This document shows, piece after piece, positions 52,537 through 59,503 of a DNA stretch of 64,000 nucleotides. The notes under the pieces are model-generated. The model was not told where the DNA came from, ran no database searches, and was given only the letters and a program-made list of their open reading frames with translations. Origin of the DNA: AC-32 sp963766375 (GTDB taxonomy: Bacteria; Actinomycetota; Thermoleophilia; Gaiellales; Gaiellaceae); contig CAVXZG010000019.1 of NCBI GenBank assembly GCA_963766375.1, forward strand, positions 536,068 through 600,067, read 5' to 3'. The first letter of the stretch is position 1. Every line of letters starts with the position of its first letter. A program made the position numbers and the translations under genes.

Positions 52537-53000
52537 GCACCCAGGCAACCGAGACGGAAGCGATCCGCCGTTCGATCACGGTGGACTGCCCGGTCGAGCA
52601 CGCCTTCGCGACCTTCACGGAGCGGATCCACGACTGGTGGCCGCTCGAGACGTACTCGATCGAGGCCGACGAGGCCGGCTCGAAGCCCGAGACGGTGATC
52701 TTCGACGGCCCCGGCGGCCGGCTCTACGAGCGCACGACCAAGGGCGAGGAGCTCGACTGGGCGCACGTCGCGGCCTTCGAGCCGCCGCACCGGTTCGTGC
52801 TCTCGTGGAACCCCAGCCGCGAGGAACGGCCCCGAACGGAGATCGAGGTCACGTTCACCGAAGAGGGCGACAAGACCCGCGTCGACCTCGAGCACCGCGG
52901 CTGGCAGAACCTCGGCGAGCACGCAGGTCAAGTCCGGCAAGGCTACGACTCGGCCTGGTCGGGCGTGCTGGCCGGCTACGGCGAGACCGCTTCGAGCTAG
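52533..53000 (+). CDS. SRPBCC/AHSA1-type ligand-binding protein
   Basis: 155 residues. RRSITVDCPVEHAFATFTER, IHDWWPLETYSIE and FEPPHRFVLSWNPSREERPR fit the activator-of-Hsp90-like SRPBCC fold, ending LEHRGWQNLGEHAGQVRQGY. Such proteins bind hydrophobic ligands or act as small enzymes. It overlaps the ArsR stop (ATGA), the common ArsR-SRPBCC pair arrangement, so it is likely controlled by that repressor. Confidence 0.88.
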   Translation: MSTQATETEAIRRSITVDCPVEHAFATFTERIHDWWPLETYSIEADEAGSKPETVIFDGPGGRLYERTTKGEELDWAHVAAFEPPHRFVLSWNPSREERPRTEIEVTFTEEGDKTRVDLEHRGWQNLGEHAGQVRQGYDSAWSGVLAGYGETASS

Positions 53001-53308
53001 GAGTCGGGCAGCGTGAAGCCGAAGGGCTCCCGCTCCTCGGCCGCGCGCAAGGTGATGCGCTCGACGGCGGCGACGTGGACGATCCATTCCTCGTCGCCGC
53101 CGTCGTCGCTGTGCGGCCAGAGCGTGACGAAGCCGGAGCCGGGCTCGGCGGAGATCGCTCGCACGACGGTGGTCGGGCCGTCGCGCAACTGGACCTCCAC
53201 CAGCGCTTGCTTGCCATGCTTCTCGGCAAACGCCTCGATCTGGAGGTGGATGCGGTTGACCAGGTCGTCGACCGGCCCTGCGCTTCCGGGGTGCCAGACC
53301 TCGGCCAC
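52997..53308 (-). CDS. Small conserved hypothetical protein after ruvB
   Basis: 103 residues. RIHLQIEAFAEKHGKQALVE and VVRAISAEPGSGFVTLWPHS, then DEEWIVHVAAVERITLRAAE. Soluble alpha/beta, no family recognised. The GTG shares a base with the ruvB stop, so it is translated as the last gene of ruvAB. It converges with the SRPBCC gene, overlapping by 4 bases. Confidence 0.65.
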   Translation of the reverse strand: MAEVWHPGSAGPVDDLVNRIHLQIEAFAEKHGKQALVEVQLRDGPTTVVRAISAEPGSGFVTLWPHSDDGGDEEWIVHVAAVERITLRAAEEREPFGFTLPDS

Positions 53309-54327
53309 TAGAACAGGCTCGTGCCGTCGGGCGCGGGAGCACCGACGTGCTTGCGGCCGAGCTTCGTCACGATCCGGCCGCGCGGCGTGCGCTGCAGGAA
53401 CCCGAGCTGGAGCAGGTACGGCTCGTAGACGTCCTCGATCGTGTCCGGCTCCTCGCCGAGCGAGACGGCGAGCGTCGAGAGGCCGACCGGGCCGCCCTCG
53501 AACTTCTCCACGATCGCCTTCAGCAGCGCGCGGTCGATCCGCTCCAGGCCGCGGTCGTCGACCTCGAGCAGGTCGAGCGCCTCGCGGGCGATCTCGGTCG
53601 TGATCGCGCCCTGGTGGCGAACCTCGGCGACGTCGCGGACACGCCGCAGGATCCGGTTGGCGATCCGAGGCGTCCCGCGCGAGCGGCGCGAGATCTCCTC
53701 CGCAGCCTCGGTTTCGATCTTGACCTCGAGGATCTGCGCCGAGCGCCGCACGATCCGCGCCAGCTCCTCGGGCTCGTAGTGCTCGAGCCGAAACGTCATG
53801 CCGAAGCGGTCGCGCAGCGGCGTCGTCAGCAGGCCGGTGCGGGTCGTGGCGCCGATCAGCGTGAACGGCGGCAGGTCGAGCGTGAGCGTCCTCGCCGCCG
53901 GGCCCTGGCCGACGATGATGTCGAGCCGGAAGTCCTCGAGCGCCGGGTAGAGGATCTCCTCGACCGCGCGGCTGAGCCGGTGGATCTCGTCGATGAAGAG
54001 GATGTCGCGCTCGCCCAGCGAGGTCAGGATCGCGGCGACGTCGCCCTTGCGCTCGAGCGCGGGGCCGGCGGCCGAGCGCAACTCGACGCCGAGCTCCTCG
54101 CGCACGATGAAGGCAAGGCTCGTCTTGCCGAGCCCGGGCGGGCCGATCAGCAGCAGGTGGTCGAGCGCCTCGCCCCGGGAGCGCGTCGCCTCGAGCGCGA
54201 TCGCCAGCTGCTCCTTGATCCGCTCCTGGCCGACGAACTCGTCCAGCCGGCGCGGGCGGAGCGAGCGGTCGAGCTCGTCCTCTTCGCCCTCGACCGTCGG
54301 CGCGAGAAATTGGGTCTCGGCGCTCAT
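53308..54327 (-). CDS. ruvB: Holliday junction branch-migration ATPase RuvB
   Basis: 339 residues. LRPRRLDEFVGQERIKEQLA opens the AAA+ domain; Walker A LLIGPPGLGKTSLAF, Walker B DILFIDEIHRLSRAVEEILY, sensor region LIGATTRTGLLTTPLRDRFG, and the C-terminal winged helix GFLQRTPRGRIVTKLG. RuvB drives branch migration with RuvA. Its ATG overlaps the ruvA stop. Confidence 0.97.
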   Translation of the reverse strand: MSAETQFLAPTVEGEEDELDRSLRPRRLDEFVGQERIKEQLAIALEATRSRGEALDHLLLIGPPGLGKTSLAFIVREELGVELRSAAGPALERKGDVAAILTSLGERDILFIDEIHRLSRAVEEILYPALEDFRLDIIVGQGPAARTLTLDLPPFTLIGATTRTGLLTTPLRDRFGMTFRLEHYEPEELARIVRRSAQILEVKIETEAAEEISRRSRGTPRIANRILRRVRDVAEVRHQGAITTEIAREALDLLEVDDRGLERIDRALLKAIVEKFEGGPVGLSTLAVSLGEEPDTIEDVYEPYLLQLGFLQRTPRGRIVTKLGRKHVGAPAPDGTSLF

Positions 54328-54884
54328 GCGGCCCTCAAGGCCTGCCGCACCCGCTCCTCGGGCGAGAGGTCGGGATCGGTGGCGGCGAGGGCCTCTTCAG
54401 CCTCGGTGAGCGACCAGCCGAGCTCGACGAGGGCGTCGCGCGCGACCGCGTGCGGCTTGCCGGCGATCGCCACCGGCTCGTCCATCGTGCCGAGCTTCTC
54501 CTTCAGCTCGAGCACGACGCGCTGTGCGGTCTTCTTGCCGATCCCGGGGATCGCCTCGAAGCGGGCGGTGTCCTCGAGCGCGATCGCGCGGCGCAGGTCG
54601 GCCGGCGGCGAGCCGGAGACGATCAGGAGCGCGACCTTCGGCCCCACTCCGGAGACCGCGAGCAGGTGCTCGAACAGCTCGCGCTCGGCGGGCTCGCCGA
54701 AGCCGTAGAGCTGGAGCGCGTCCTCGCGCACGTGCAGGTACGTCTCGAGGCTCACCTCTCCCCCGCGCTCGGCCAGGCGCAGCGCCGTCGGCGTCACGGC
54801 CAGGGAGTAGCCGACGCCTCCGACGTCGAGCACGAGCCGCTCGCCCGTGCGCCCCACGGGCTTTCCGCGCAGACGCGAGATCAC
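54324..54884 (-). CDS. ruvA: Holliday junction DNA-binding protein RuvA
   Basis: 186 residues. The OB domain starts MISRLRGKPVGRTGERLVLD and the helix-hairpin-helix motifs are LLAVSGVGPKVALLIVSG and FEAIPGIGKKTAQRVVLEL. Domain III, which contacts RuvB, is at the C-terminus. GTG start with TAACCT exactly 6 bases upstream and a LexA-type box just before it. Confidence 0.96.
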   Translation of the reverse strand: MISRLRGKPVGRTGERLVLDVGGVGYSLAVTPTALRLAERGGEVSLETYLHVREDALQLYGFGEPAERELFEHLLAVSGVGPKVALLIVSGSPPADLRRAIALEDTARFEAIPGIGKKTAQRVVLELKEKLGTMDEPVAIAGKPHAVARDALVELGWSLTEAEEALAATDPDLSPEERVRQALRAA

Positions 54885-54903
54885 AGCGTCAGGTTAGGCG
54901 TGG

Positions 54904-54915
54904 GAACGGACGTTC
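54904..54915. promoter_or_regulatory. LexA (SOS) box upstream of ruvAB
   Basis: GAACGGACGTTC matches the GAAC-N4-GTTC LexA box of actinobacteria and Bacillus; the flanking bases extend it to a 6-bp inverted repeat, GGAACG and CGTTCC. It lies 7 bases upstream of the ruvA -10 element (54891-54896), between ruvC and ruvA. A half-matching copy (GAAC-GTCC-GAAG) lies upstream of ruvC at 55437-55448. Confidence 0.7.
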
Positions 54916-54928
54916 CTGCCGCCGCGGG

Positions 54929-55417
54929 TCAGCCCGTCGCGCGGAGCAGGCGCGGCGCCAGCGCGTGGCAGATCGCCACGGCGAGCGCATCCGCGGCGTG
55001 ATGCGGCGTCGGCGCCTTCTTCAGCCCGAGGATCGCCATCACCATCCGCTGCACCTGCGCCTTCTCGGCCCGGCCGTAGCCGCAGACGGCCTGCTTCACG
55101 TGCGAGGGCGCGTACTCAACGCACTCGACGCCGAGCGACGCGGCCGCGACGAGCACGGCGCCGCGAGCCTGGCCCACGGAGAGCGCGGTGCGGGCGTCGA
55201 CGCCGACGAAGGACTCCTCGACGGCGACCGCATGCGGATTGAACTGCTCGATCAGGTCGATGACGCCGTCGAAGATCGTCTTGAGGCGCAGCTCGGGGCG
55301 CTGCTTGGCGGAGGTTTGCCACCAGCCGAACTCCACCGCCCTCAGGCGGTTTCCTTTTCCTTGGACGATGCCGAATCCGCAAGCAGCCGTACCCGGGTCG
55401 ATGCCGAGAACCGTCAC
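54929..55417 (-). CDS. ruvC: Holliday junction resolvase RuvC
   Basis: 162 residues. The first catalytic Asp is in VLGIDPGTAACGFGIVQG, the Glu in AVAVEESFVGVDARTALSVG, and the C-terminal Asp in HHAADALAVAICHAL. RuvC cuts Holliday junctions. GTG start with TAATGT exactly 6 bases upstream. It lies 44 bases before ruvA, with the LexA box in between. Confidence 0.95.
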   Translation of the reverse strand: MTVLGIDPGTAACGFGIVQGKGNRLRAVEFGWWQTSAKQRPELRLKTIFDGVIDLIEQFNPHAVAVEESFVGVDARTALSVGQARGAVLVAAASLGVECVEYAPSHVKQAVCGYGRAEKAQVQRMVMAILGLKKAPTPHHAADALAVAICHALAPRLLRATG

Positions 55418-55469
55418 GTCGACACATTAGGCACCGCTTCGGACGTTCCTCCGCTCAGCCGTCCGCGAT

Positions 55470-56225
55470 TTACGGGTGAACCGTAATCTGCGCCCCGAGC
55501 GGCACCGAGCGCATCAGCCACACGAGGTCGCGAGCCGCGGCGTGGAGGCAGCCCGTGCTGACCGCCCCTGCGGTCGAGCCTTCGTGGATCGCCAGGCGGT
55601 CGCCGCCGGTCCAGCCACGCGGCAGGCTCGTCTGATGGCCCGAGAGGGCGAGGATGCAGCAGCCGTAGGCCGACGCCGAGAAGTCGGATCCGCGAAGCTT
55701 GTCGGTGATCGCGAAGCGGCCGGTCGGAGTCGGCGTCCCGCGCGCGCCGGTTCCGACGCGCATCCTGCGTATCACGCGCCCGCCGCCGCGGACGCGCAGC
55801 TCGCGCGCTGACAGGTCGACGTCGAGTGTCACGCGCGTGCGGCTGAACCGAAGGCTACCGCTGCCCGTGTCGAGCCAGCCGACGCGGCCGTTCGGCAACT
55901 CGCTCGTGATCACCGCCAACCGGCGGCCGGCCCGCGTGACGGCGAAGGTGCGCCCGGAGCCGAACTCTGTTCGCGACGAAAGGCGCGCCACCACGGGGCC
56001 GTTCGGGCCGCTCCGGACCGTGACCACGCGCCCGGGGCGGACGTGCGCGACGAGAGTCCCGGGCGAGGTGCTCTTCGACGCGGGGGACGGCGACGGCCGC
56101 ACGACAGCGATGCGCTTCGCGGGGCGCGGCTTCGCGCCTGCGACTGGCTCGGCGCGCACAGACAGGTCGCCGGCGAGCGAGACGGAGACGAGGATGGCCA
56201 CGGCGAGAGCGATGCGCTGCGCCAC
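55470..56225 (-). CDS. Secreted L,D-transpeptidase (YkuD domain)
   Basis: 251 residues. Signal peptide (IALAVAILVSVSLAGDLSVR), a low-complexity Pro/Ser linker, an SH3-like beta region (residues ~70-130), then the YkuD domain with GARGTPTPTGRFAITDKLRG and the active-site segment IHEGSTAGAVSTGCLHAAAR, containing the conserved His and Cys. L,D-transpeptidases form 3-3 peptidoglycan cross-links or anchor proteins. GTG start. The gene lies between ruvC and the accessory block. Confidence 0.88.
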   Translation of the reverse strand: MAQRIALAVAILVSVSLAGDLSVRAEPVAGAKPRPAKRIAVVRPSPSPASKSTSPGTLVAHVRPGRVVTVRSGPNGPVVARLSSRTEFGSGRTFAVTRAGRRLAVITSELPNGRVGWLDTGSGSLRFSRTRVTLDVDLSARELRVRGGGRVIRRMRVGTGARGTPTPTGRFAITDKLRGSDFSASAYGCCILALSGHQTSLPRGWTGGDRLAIHEGSTAGAVSTGCLHAAARDLVWLMRSVPLGAQITVHP

Positions 56226-56265
56226 GTCTTTCGGATCGGCAGATCACGACCGGGGCTTGACCGAT

Positions 56266-56292
56266 TTGCGTTATCCGGCACTTGATCAGTCG
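56266..56292 (+). repeat. 27-base direct repeat, copy 1 (cassette-like boundary)
   Basis: TTGCGTTAT, C, then CGGCACTTGATCAGTCG. Copy 2 at 56697 differs at two positions only. The two copies frame the small membrane protein gene: copy 1 contains its possible TTG start, copy 2 its stop codon. Confidence 0.75.
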
Positions 56293-56716
56293 CCGCCGCT
56301 TGGGCAACAAAGCCCTACCTGACGTGGCTTTCGAGGAGCGCAACTCCAGTCCGGAGTCATACTCCGAGAACATGAGCGACTTGATGCCCGGCGAGGATGG
56401 GTTCGGTGACACAAGAGGCTGGGACCGAGCTTCTATCGCCATCCGCAGCCGAAAGCCCTACGTCCCGGATGTGAGTCGGGAAGACTTGCTCTTGCCGAAC
56501 GAAGCCGGAAAGCTTCGCACCCTCGGGCTTTGTTCGATCTGCGCCTTTGGATTGACGATCCTGTTCGTCGGAGTTCCGCTACTTGCCCTCGGCATCTTCG
56601 CGCCACTTGGGTTGTGGTATCCGGCCCTCCTGGGAGGAGCGTTTCTCGGCCTAGCCGTCCTGCTGTTTCTGGTCTCGACGCACGAGACCCGGCAACTTGC
56701 GTCATTCGGCACTTGA
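56282..56716 (+). CDS. Two-helix membrane protein in a repeat-bounded unit
   Basis: 144 residues if TTG 56282 is used; an internal ATG (MSDLMPGEDGFGDTRGWDRA) at 56372 is an equally good start. Soluble charged N-terminus, then two membrane helices (SICAFGLTILFVGVPLLALG and GLWYPALLGGAFLGLAVLLF). No family recognised. It is bounded by the 27-base direct repeats at 56266 and 56697, 431 bp apart, as if inserted or moved as a unit. Confidence 0.5.
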   Translation: MISRRRLGNKALPDVAFEERNSSPESYSENMSDLMPGEDGFGDTRGWDRASIAIRSRKPYVPDVSREDLLLPNEAGKLRTLGLCSICAFGLTILFVGVPLLALGIFAPLGLWYPALLGGAFLGLAVLLFLVSTHETRQLASFGT

Positions 56717-56723
56717 TCAGTCG
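56697..56723 (+). repeat. 27-base direct repeat, copy 2
   Basis: TTGCGTCAT, T, then CGGCACTTGATCAGTCG; 25 of 27 bases match copy 1. The part GCGTCATTC also begins the reverse complement of the repeat copies at 58103 and 59246, so the two families may be related. Confidence 0.75.
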
Positions 56724-56769
56724 GCGCGAAGGATGAAACTGCCGGCTTGCGGCCGAACCCGAAAGCCCG

Positions 56770-57171
56770 CTAGTTCTCGTCGTTGTGCGCTGGGCCGTCG
56801 TGCTGCGCTGCGCCCTCGACCGGTGGTATCCAGCTCTCGCGCCGCTTCACCCAGATCTCGTCTTCGGGCTTCAGCTCGAAGGGCGCCTCATCCAGACTTC
56901 CGATCCGAATCTCGATGTGCGTGTCGCCGGGGTCGGTTGTGTCAAGGAGGCGAGACCCACAGCGGGGGCAGAAGCCGCGACCGTCATAGCTCGAGATCTC
57001 GCCGCTCATCTCAAACGCCTCGACGGGCCAGTGCGCATACACAGTGAACGCACTGCCAGACTCCTTTCGGCAATTCGCGCAGTGGCAACGCCGGACATGC
57101 ACAGGGTCACCGCGAACGCTGTAGCGGACCGCCCCGCAGAGACATCCGCCGGTGCGTACTCGTGCCTCCAC
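56770..57171 (-). CDS. GFA-family zinc protein (accessory copy)
   Basis: 133 residues. TGGCLCGAVRYSVRGDPVHV, RRCHCANCRKESGSAFTVYA and GRGFCPRCGSRLLDTTDPGD supply the conserved zinc cysteines, and the C-terminus is IRIGSLDEAPFELKPEDEIW. Complete, unlike the copy at 22928-23342, and only loosely similar to it. The GTG has TAGCAT 8 bases upstream, and a copy of the dispersed repeat follows at 57200. Confidence 0.88.
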   Translation of the reverse strand: MEARVRTGGCLCGAVRYSVRGDPVHVRRCHCANCRKESGSAFTVYAHWPVEAFEMSGEISSYDGRGFCPRCGSRLLDTTDPGDTHIEIRIGSLDEAPFELKPEDEIWVKRRESWIPPVEGAAQHDGPAHNDEN

Positions 57172-57493
57172 GCGCGCAGATGCTACGCATTACTGCAGTG
57201 CGCCAGTGTTCGGGAATGTCGCCCGAGCCAAGGCCCGCTTGTCTGGAGAGCGGGGGCCGCGTGGCTCCTGCGCTTTCGTGCTGTCCGGCTATCGGGCGCC
57301 CCAAGGAGGAGACAGCGGTGAGCAGAGGGTCCCCGGTGAAGGATCGGTGACTTTCGGTGTCAGTCCCGGACGCTGCACGTCACGGGATCGACACTGGCGA
57401 ACGCGCACGCGGGTCAGACGTTCAACCGTCAGTTCGACGAGGTCTGCATTGTCGTACAAGACTGACGGATGACCCTGAGCGTCGCGAGGTCGC
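57172..57493. other. Gene-free 322-bp stretch
   Basis: Holds the GFA gene's -10, the repeat copy at 57200-57227, a GGAGGAGACAGCGGTGAG stretch that looks like a ribosome-binding site and GTG start without a sustained frame, and GTTCAACCGTCAG at about 57420. I see no convincing gene; it may contain debris from rearrangement. Confidence 0.4.
57200..57227 (-). repeat. Dispersed 28-base repeat, copy A
   Basis: Minus-strand reading CTCGGGCGACATTCCCGAAC, then ACTGGCGC. Located just upstream of the GFA gene. Matches copies B and D at most positions. Confidence 0.65.
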
Positions 57494-58060
57494 CTACGAC
57501 GTTGGGTCGACGACCTCGGTGACGACCCAGCGGTGCTTGCCGATCTTGCGGTCGCGGACGAATCCCAGCTTCTCGTAGGTCGACAGAGCGCCGTTGAAGA
57601 GGAAGCCGGCGGGAACGGAACCCGCGCCCTCGGGATAGCCCTCTACCTTGCCGCCTCCGAGAGAGGCGATCAGATCGAGCGCCCCGGCGAGCGCCGCCGT
57701 GGCGACGCTCTTGCGCCGGTGCCCCTTGCCGACGAAGTTGCAGGCGATCCGCCAGTCCGGCAAGCTCGTCAGGCTCTTCTCGTAGGCAGCGCGGTTCTTG
57801 ATCTTCGGCACCTCGTCCGGCGCCCCGAACTGGCACCAACCCACACAGTCGTCGCGATCGAACACAAGGGCCGCATGTGCCCTGCCTGCCCGCACCCGTG
57901 CGAGCTTGCGTTCCCGGTTCAACGCCGCCTCGCGGCTGTCATCCGGATGAAAGCCCATGCACCAGCAACCCCCGAAGACGCCGTTGTTCGCCTCAACCAG
58001 TCTGGCGAACGCATCCCAACTCGACTCATCGAGAGCCTTAATCGTGTACCCCGACCCCAC
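57494..58060 (-). CDS. GNAT-family acetyltransferase
   Basis: 188 residues. NNGVFGGCWCMGFHPDD at the N-terminus is typical of a branch of GNAT-like proteins found in many soil bacteria; the core has HAALVFDRDDCVGWCQFGAP and FVGKGHRRKSVATAALAGAL (acetyl-CoA loop RxxG-like), then GALSTYEKLGFVRDRKIGKH. An acyl-CoA-dependent acetyltransferase with unknown acceptor. GTG start. A repeat copy lies 43 bases upstream at 58103. Confidence 0.82.
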   Translation of the reverse strand: MGSGYTIKALDESSWDAFARLVEANNGVFGGCWCMGFHPDDSREAALNRERKLARVRAGRAHAALVFDRDDCVGWCQFGAPDEVPKIKNRAAYEKSLTSLPDWRIACNFVGKGHRRKSVATAALAGALDLIASLGGGKVEGYPEGAGSVPAGFLFNGALSTYEKLGFVRDRKIGKHRWVVTEVVDPTS

Positions 58061-58102
58061 TACCAGCTCAGCCTAGCCCGCCAGCACTCAAAGCACTGGG
58101 CT

Positions 58103-58130
58103 GGGCCAGCGTTCGGGAATGACGCCTGAG
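58103..58130 (-). repeat. Dispersed 28-base repeat, copy B
   Basis: Minus-strand reading CTCAGGCGTCATTCCCGAAC, then GCTGGCCC. Best conserved with copy D; lies between the GNAT and VOC genes. Confidence 0.75.
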
Positions 58131-58159
58131 GGGCTCTCCCGTCGCGAAAGTTCAACCCG

Positions 58160-58598
58160 CTAGCCGATCTGCTCGGCGAGCCCGATGAGGATCCCCTCGG
58201 GGCCGCGGATGTAACAGAGCCGATACGTATCCTCGTACTGCGACCACTTCACCAACGAACTCGGCGCCGTGCGTGCGGAGCCGGGCGAGCGTATCGTCGA
58301 TGTCGTCCACGGCGAACATGATGCGTAGGTAGCCGAGAGCGTTCACCGGGGCGTTCCGGTGATCGGCGACCGCAGGCGGGGTGAGAAATCGCGAGAGCTC
58401 GAGCCGGCTGTGGCCGTCCGGCGTGCGCATCATGGCGATCTCGACGCGCTGGTCGCGCAGTCCGGTGACGCGCCCTGCCCAGTCTCCTTCGATCGTGGCT
58501 CGCCCTTCGAGCTCGAGGCCAAGCTCGGCGAAAAAAGAGATAGCGGCATCGAGGGATTCCACCACGATGCCGACGTTGTCCATCCGTTGAAGCGCCAC
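58160..58598 (-). CDS. VOC-family (glyoxalase/bleomycin-resistance-like) protein (one extra base near 58233)
   Basis: About 145 residues after repair. MDNVGIVVESLDAAISFFAE, LGLELEGRATIEGDWAG and RVEIAMMRTPDGHSRLELSR form the first beta-alpha-beta module; YLRIMFAVDDIDDTLARLRT starts the second. One extra base near 58233 separates the conserved end: TYRLCYIRGPEGILIGLAEQ. A metal-dependent lyase, dioxygenase or binding protein; substrate unknown. GTG start at 58598. Confidence 0.82.
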
Positions 58599-58676
58599 GC
58601 GGCCATTCTTGCGGATCGCAAAGAGATCACCGGTGCCCGCAAGGGGACGCGGGATCAGATGTCCGTACGTCTGGTT

Positions 58677-58703
58677 GGGCCAGCGTTCGCGACTGTCCCT
58701 GAG
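58677..58703 (-). repeat. Dispersed repeat, copy C (diverged)
   Basis: Minus-strand reading CTCAGGGACAGTCGCGAACG, then CTGGCCC. Shares both ends with copy B but differs in the middle. Lies between the divergent VOC and cupin genes. Confidence 0.6.
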
Positions 58704-58733
58704 CCCACGCCTCGTTGACGTCCAGGGGCCGCG

Positions 58734-59212
58734 ATGAAAGCCTTCACCTGTGGGGGAGGACGTTCGCGATTGGGATGTGGCCAGGGGAGGCTGATCGACC
58801 TGCGCGAGTTCGAGATGCAGGTGAAGGCAGATGCGGCCACGACGGGCGGGGTTGTCTCGGTGCTCGAGGCGACCGAGCCTCCAGGCTTCGGCCCCCCGAT
58901 TCATGTGCACGATGATGCGGCTGAGGCGTTCAACGTGCTTGAGGGCGATACGTGATGAACCTGGACGGCAACGAGTTTTCGTGCCCCGCGGGGTCGTTCA
59001 TCTTCATCCCTCGTGGCGTCCCACACGGGTTCAACGTAGGCGAGGCGCCCAGCCGAAAACTGAACTTCTATTTCCCGGCCTCGATGATCGGATACTTCGA
59101 CGATCTCGCGGCCGCGCTTAGTCGGGCAGACCTGACCGACGACGAACTCGCATTTATCGCGCAGGCCCATTCGATGAAGATCGTCGGGCCGCCGACAGAA
59201 CGTTACGTCTAA
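58734..59212 (+). CDS. Cupin-domain protein (frame break near 58953)
   Basis: About 160 residues after repair. First part: TTGGVVSVLEATEPPGFGPP, then IHVHDDAAEAFNVLEGD with the cupin metal ligands (HxH...E). One base appears missing at about 58953, ending the frame at TGA; the continuation MNLDGNEFSCPAGSFIFIPR and GVPHGFNVG contains the second cupin motif (PxGxPH). Resembles quercetin 2,3-dioxygenase-like small cupins. CAGGGG precedes the ATG. Unlike nearby units, this break is a loss (or gain of two), not a single gain. Confidence 0.78.
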
Positions 59213-59245
59213 CTTCTGCCCCGCCGAGAGGGGCTGCCCTGGCTT

Positions 59246-59273
59246 GGGCCAGTGTTCCGGAATGACGCCCGAC
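59246..59273 (-). repeat. Dispersed 28-base repeat, copy D
   Basis: Minus-strand reading GTCGGGCGTCATTCCGGAAC, then ACTGGCCC. Lies 34 bases after the cupin stop. A weaker similarity (CATT...ACACTGGC) occurs at about 59367-59387. Confidence 0.7.
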
Positions 59274-59503
59274 GGAAGGCTGCAAACGGCGGTTCTATGC
59301 CCACCGAAGACGGCCTCCCGTGAATGACACTGGCGCGAGGACCTGCTTCAGGGTGAGTTGCACGGGGCTCAGCCAGTGTGGCTAATGGGGACGGCTCGGA
59401 TGTGATGGCCCGCGGGTGAGGATGATGGTTGCCCCAGCAATCGTTGCAGGAGACGCTTGAAGGTGAGAGCCTGTTCCTCCATGGACGCGGGGACTCGTCT
59501 TCT

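Noticed and set aside
58130..58160. GTTCAAC near the repeats (58150 and 57425) as integron attC core sites
   Set aside because: GTTCAAC fits RYYYAAC, but no properly spaced GTTRRRY partner or conserved stem with bulged bases accompanies every repeat, and no integrase is present. I keep the array as cassette-like only.
57200..59273. Repeat series as a CRISPR array
   Set aside because: Copies are 570-900 bp apart with genes between them, and they diverge; no cas genes are present.
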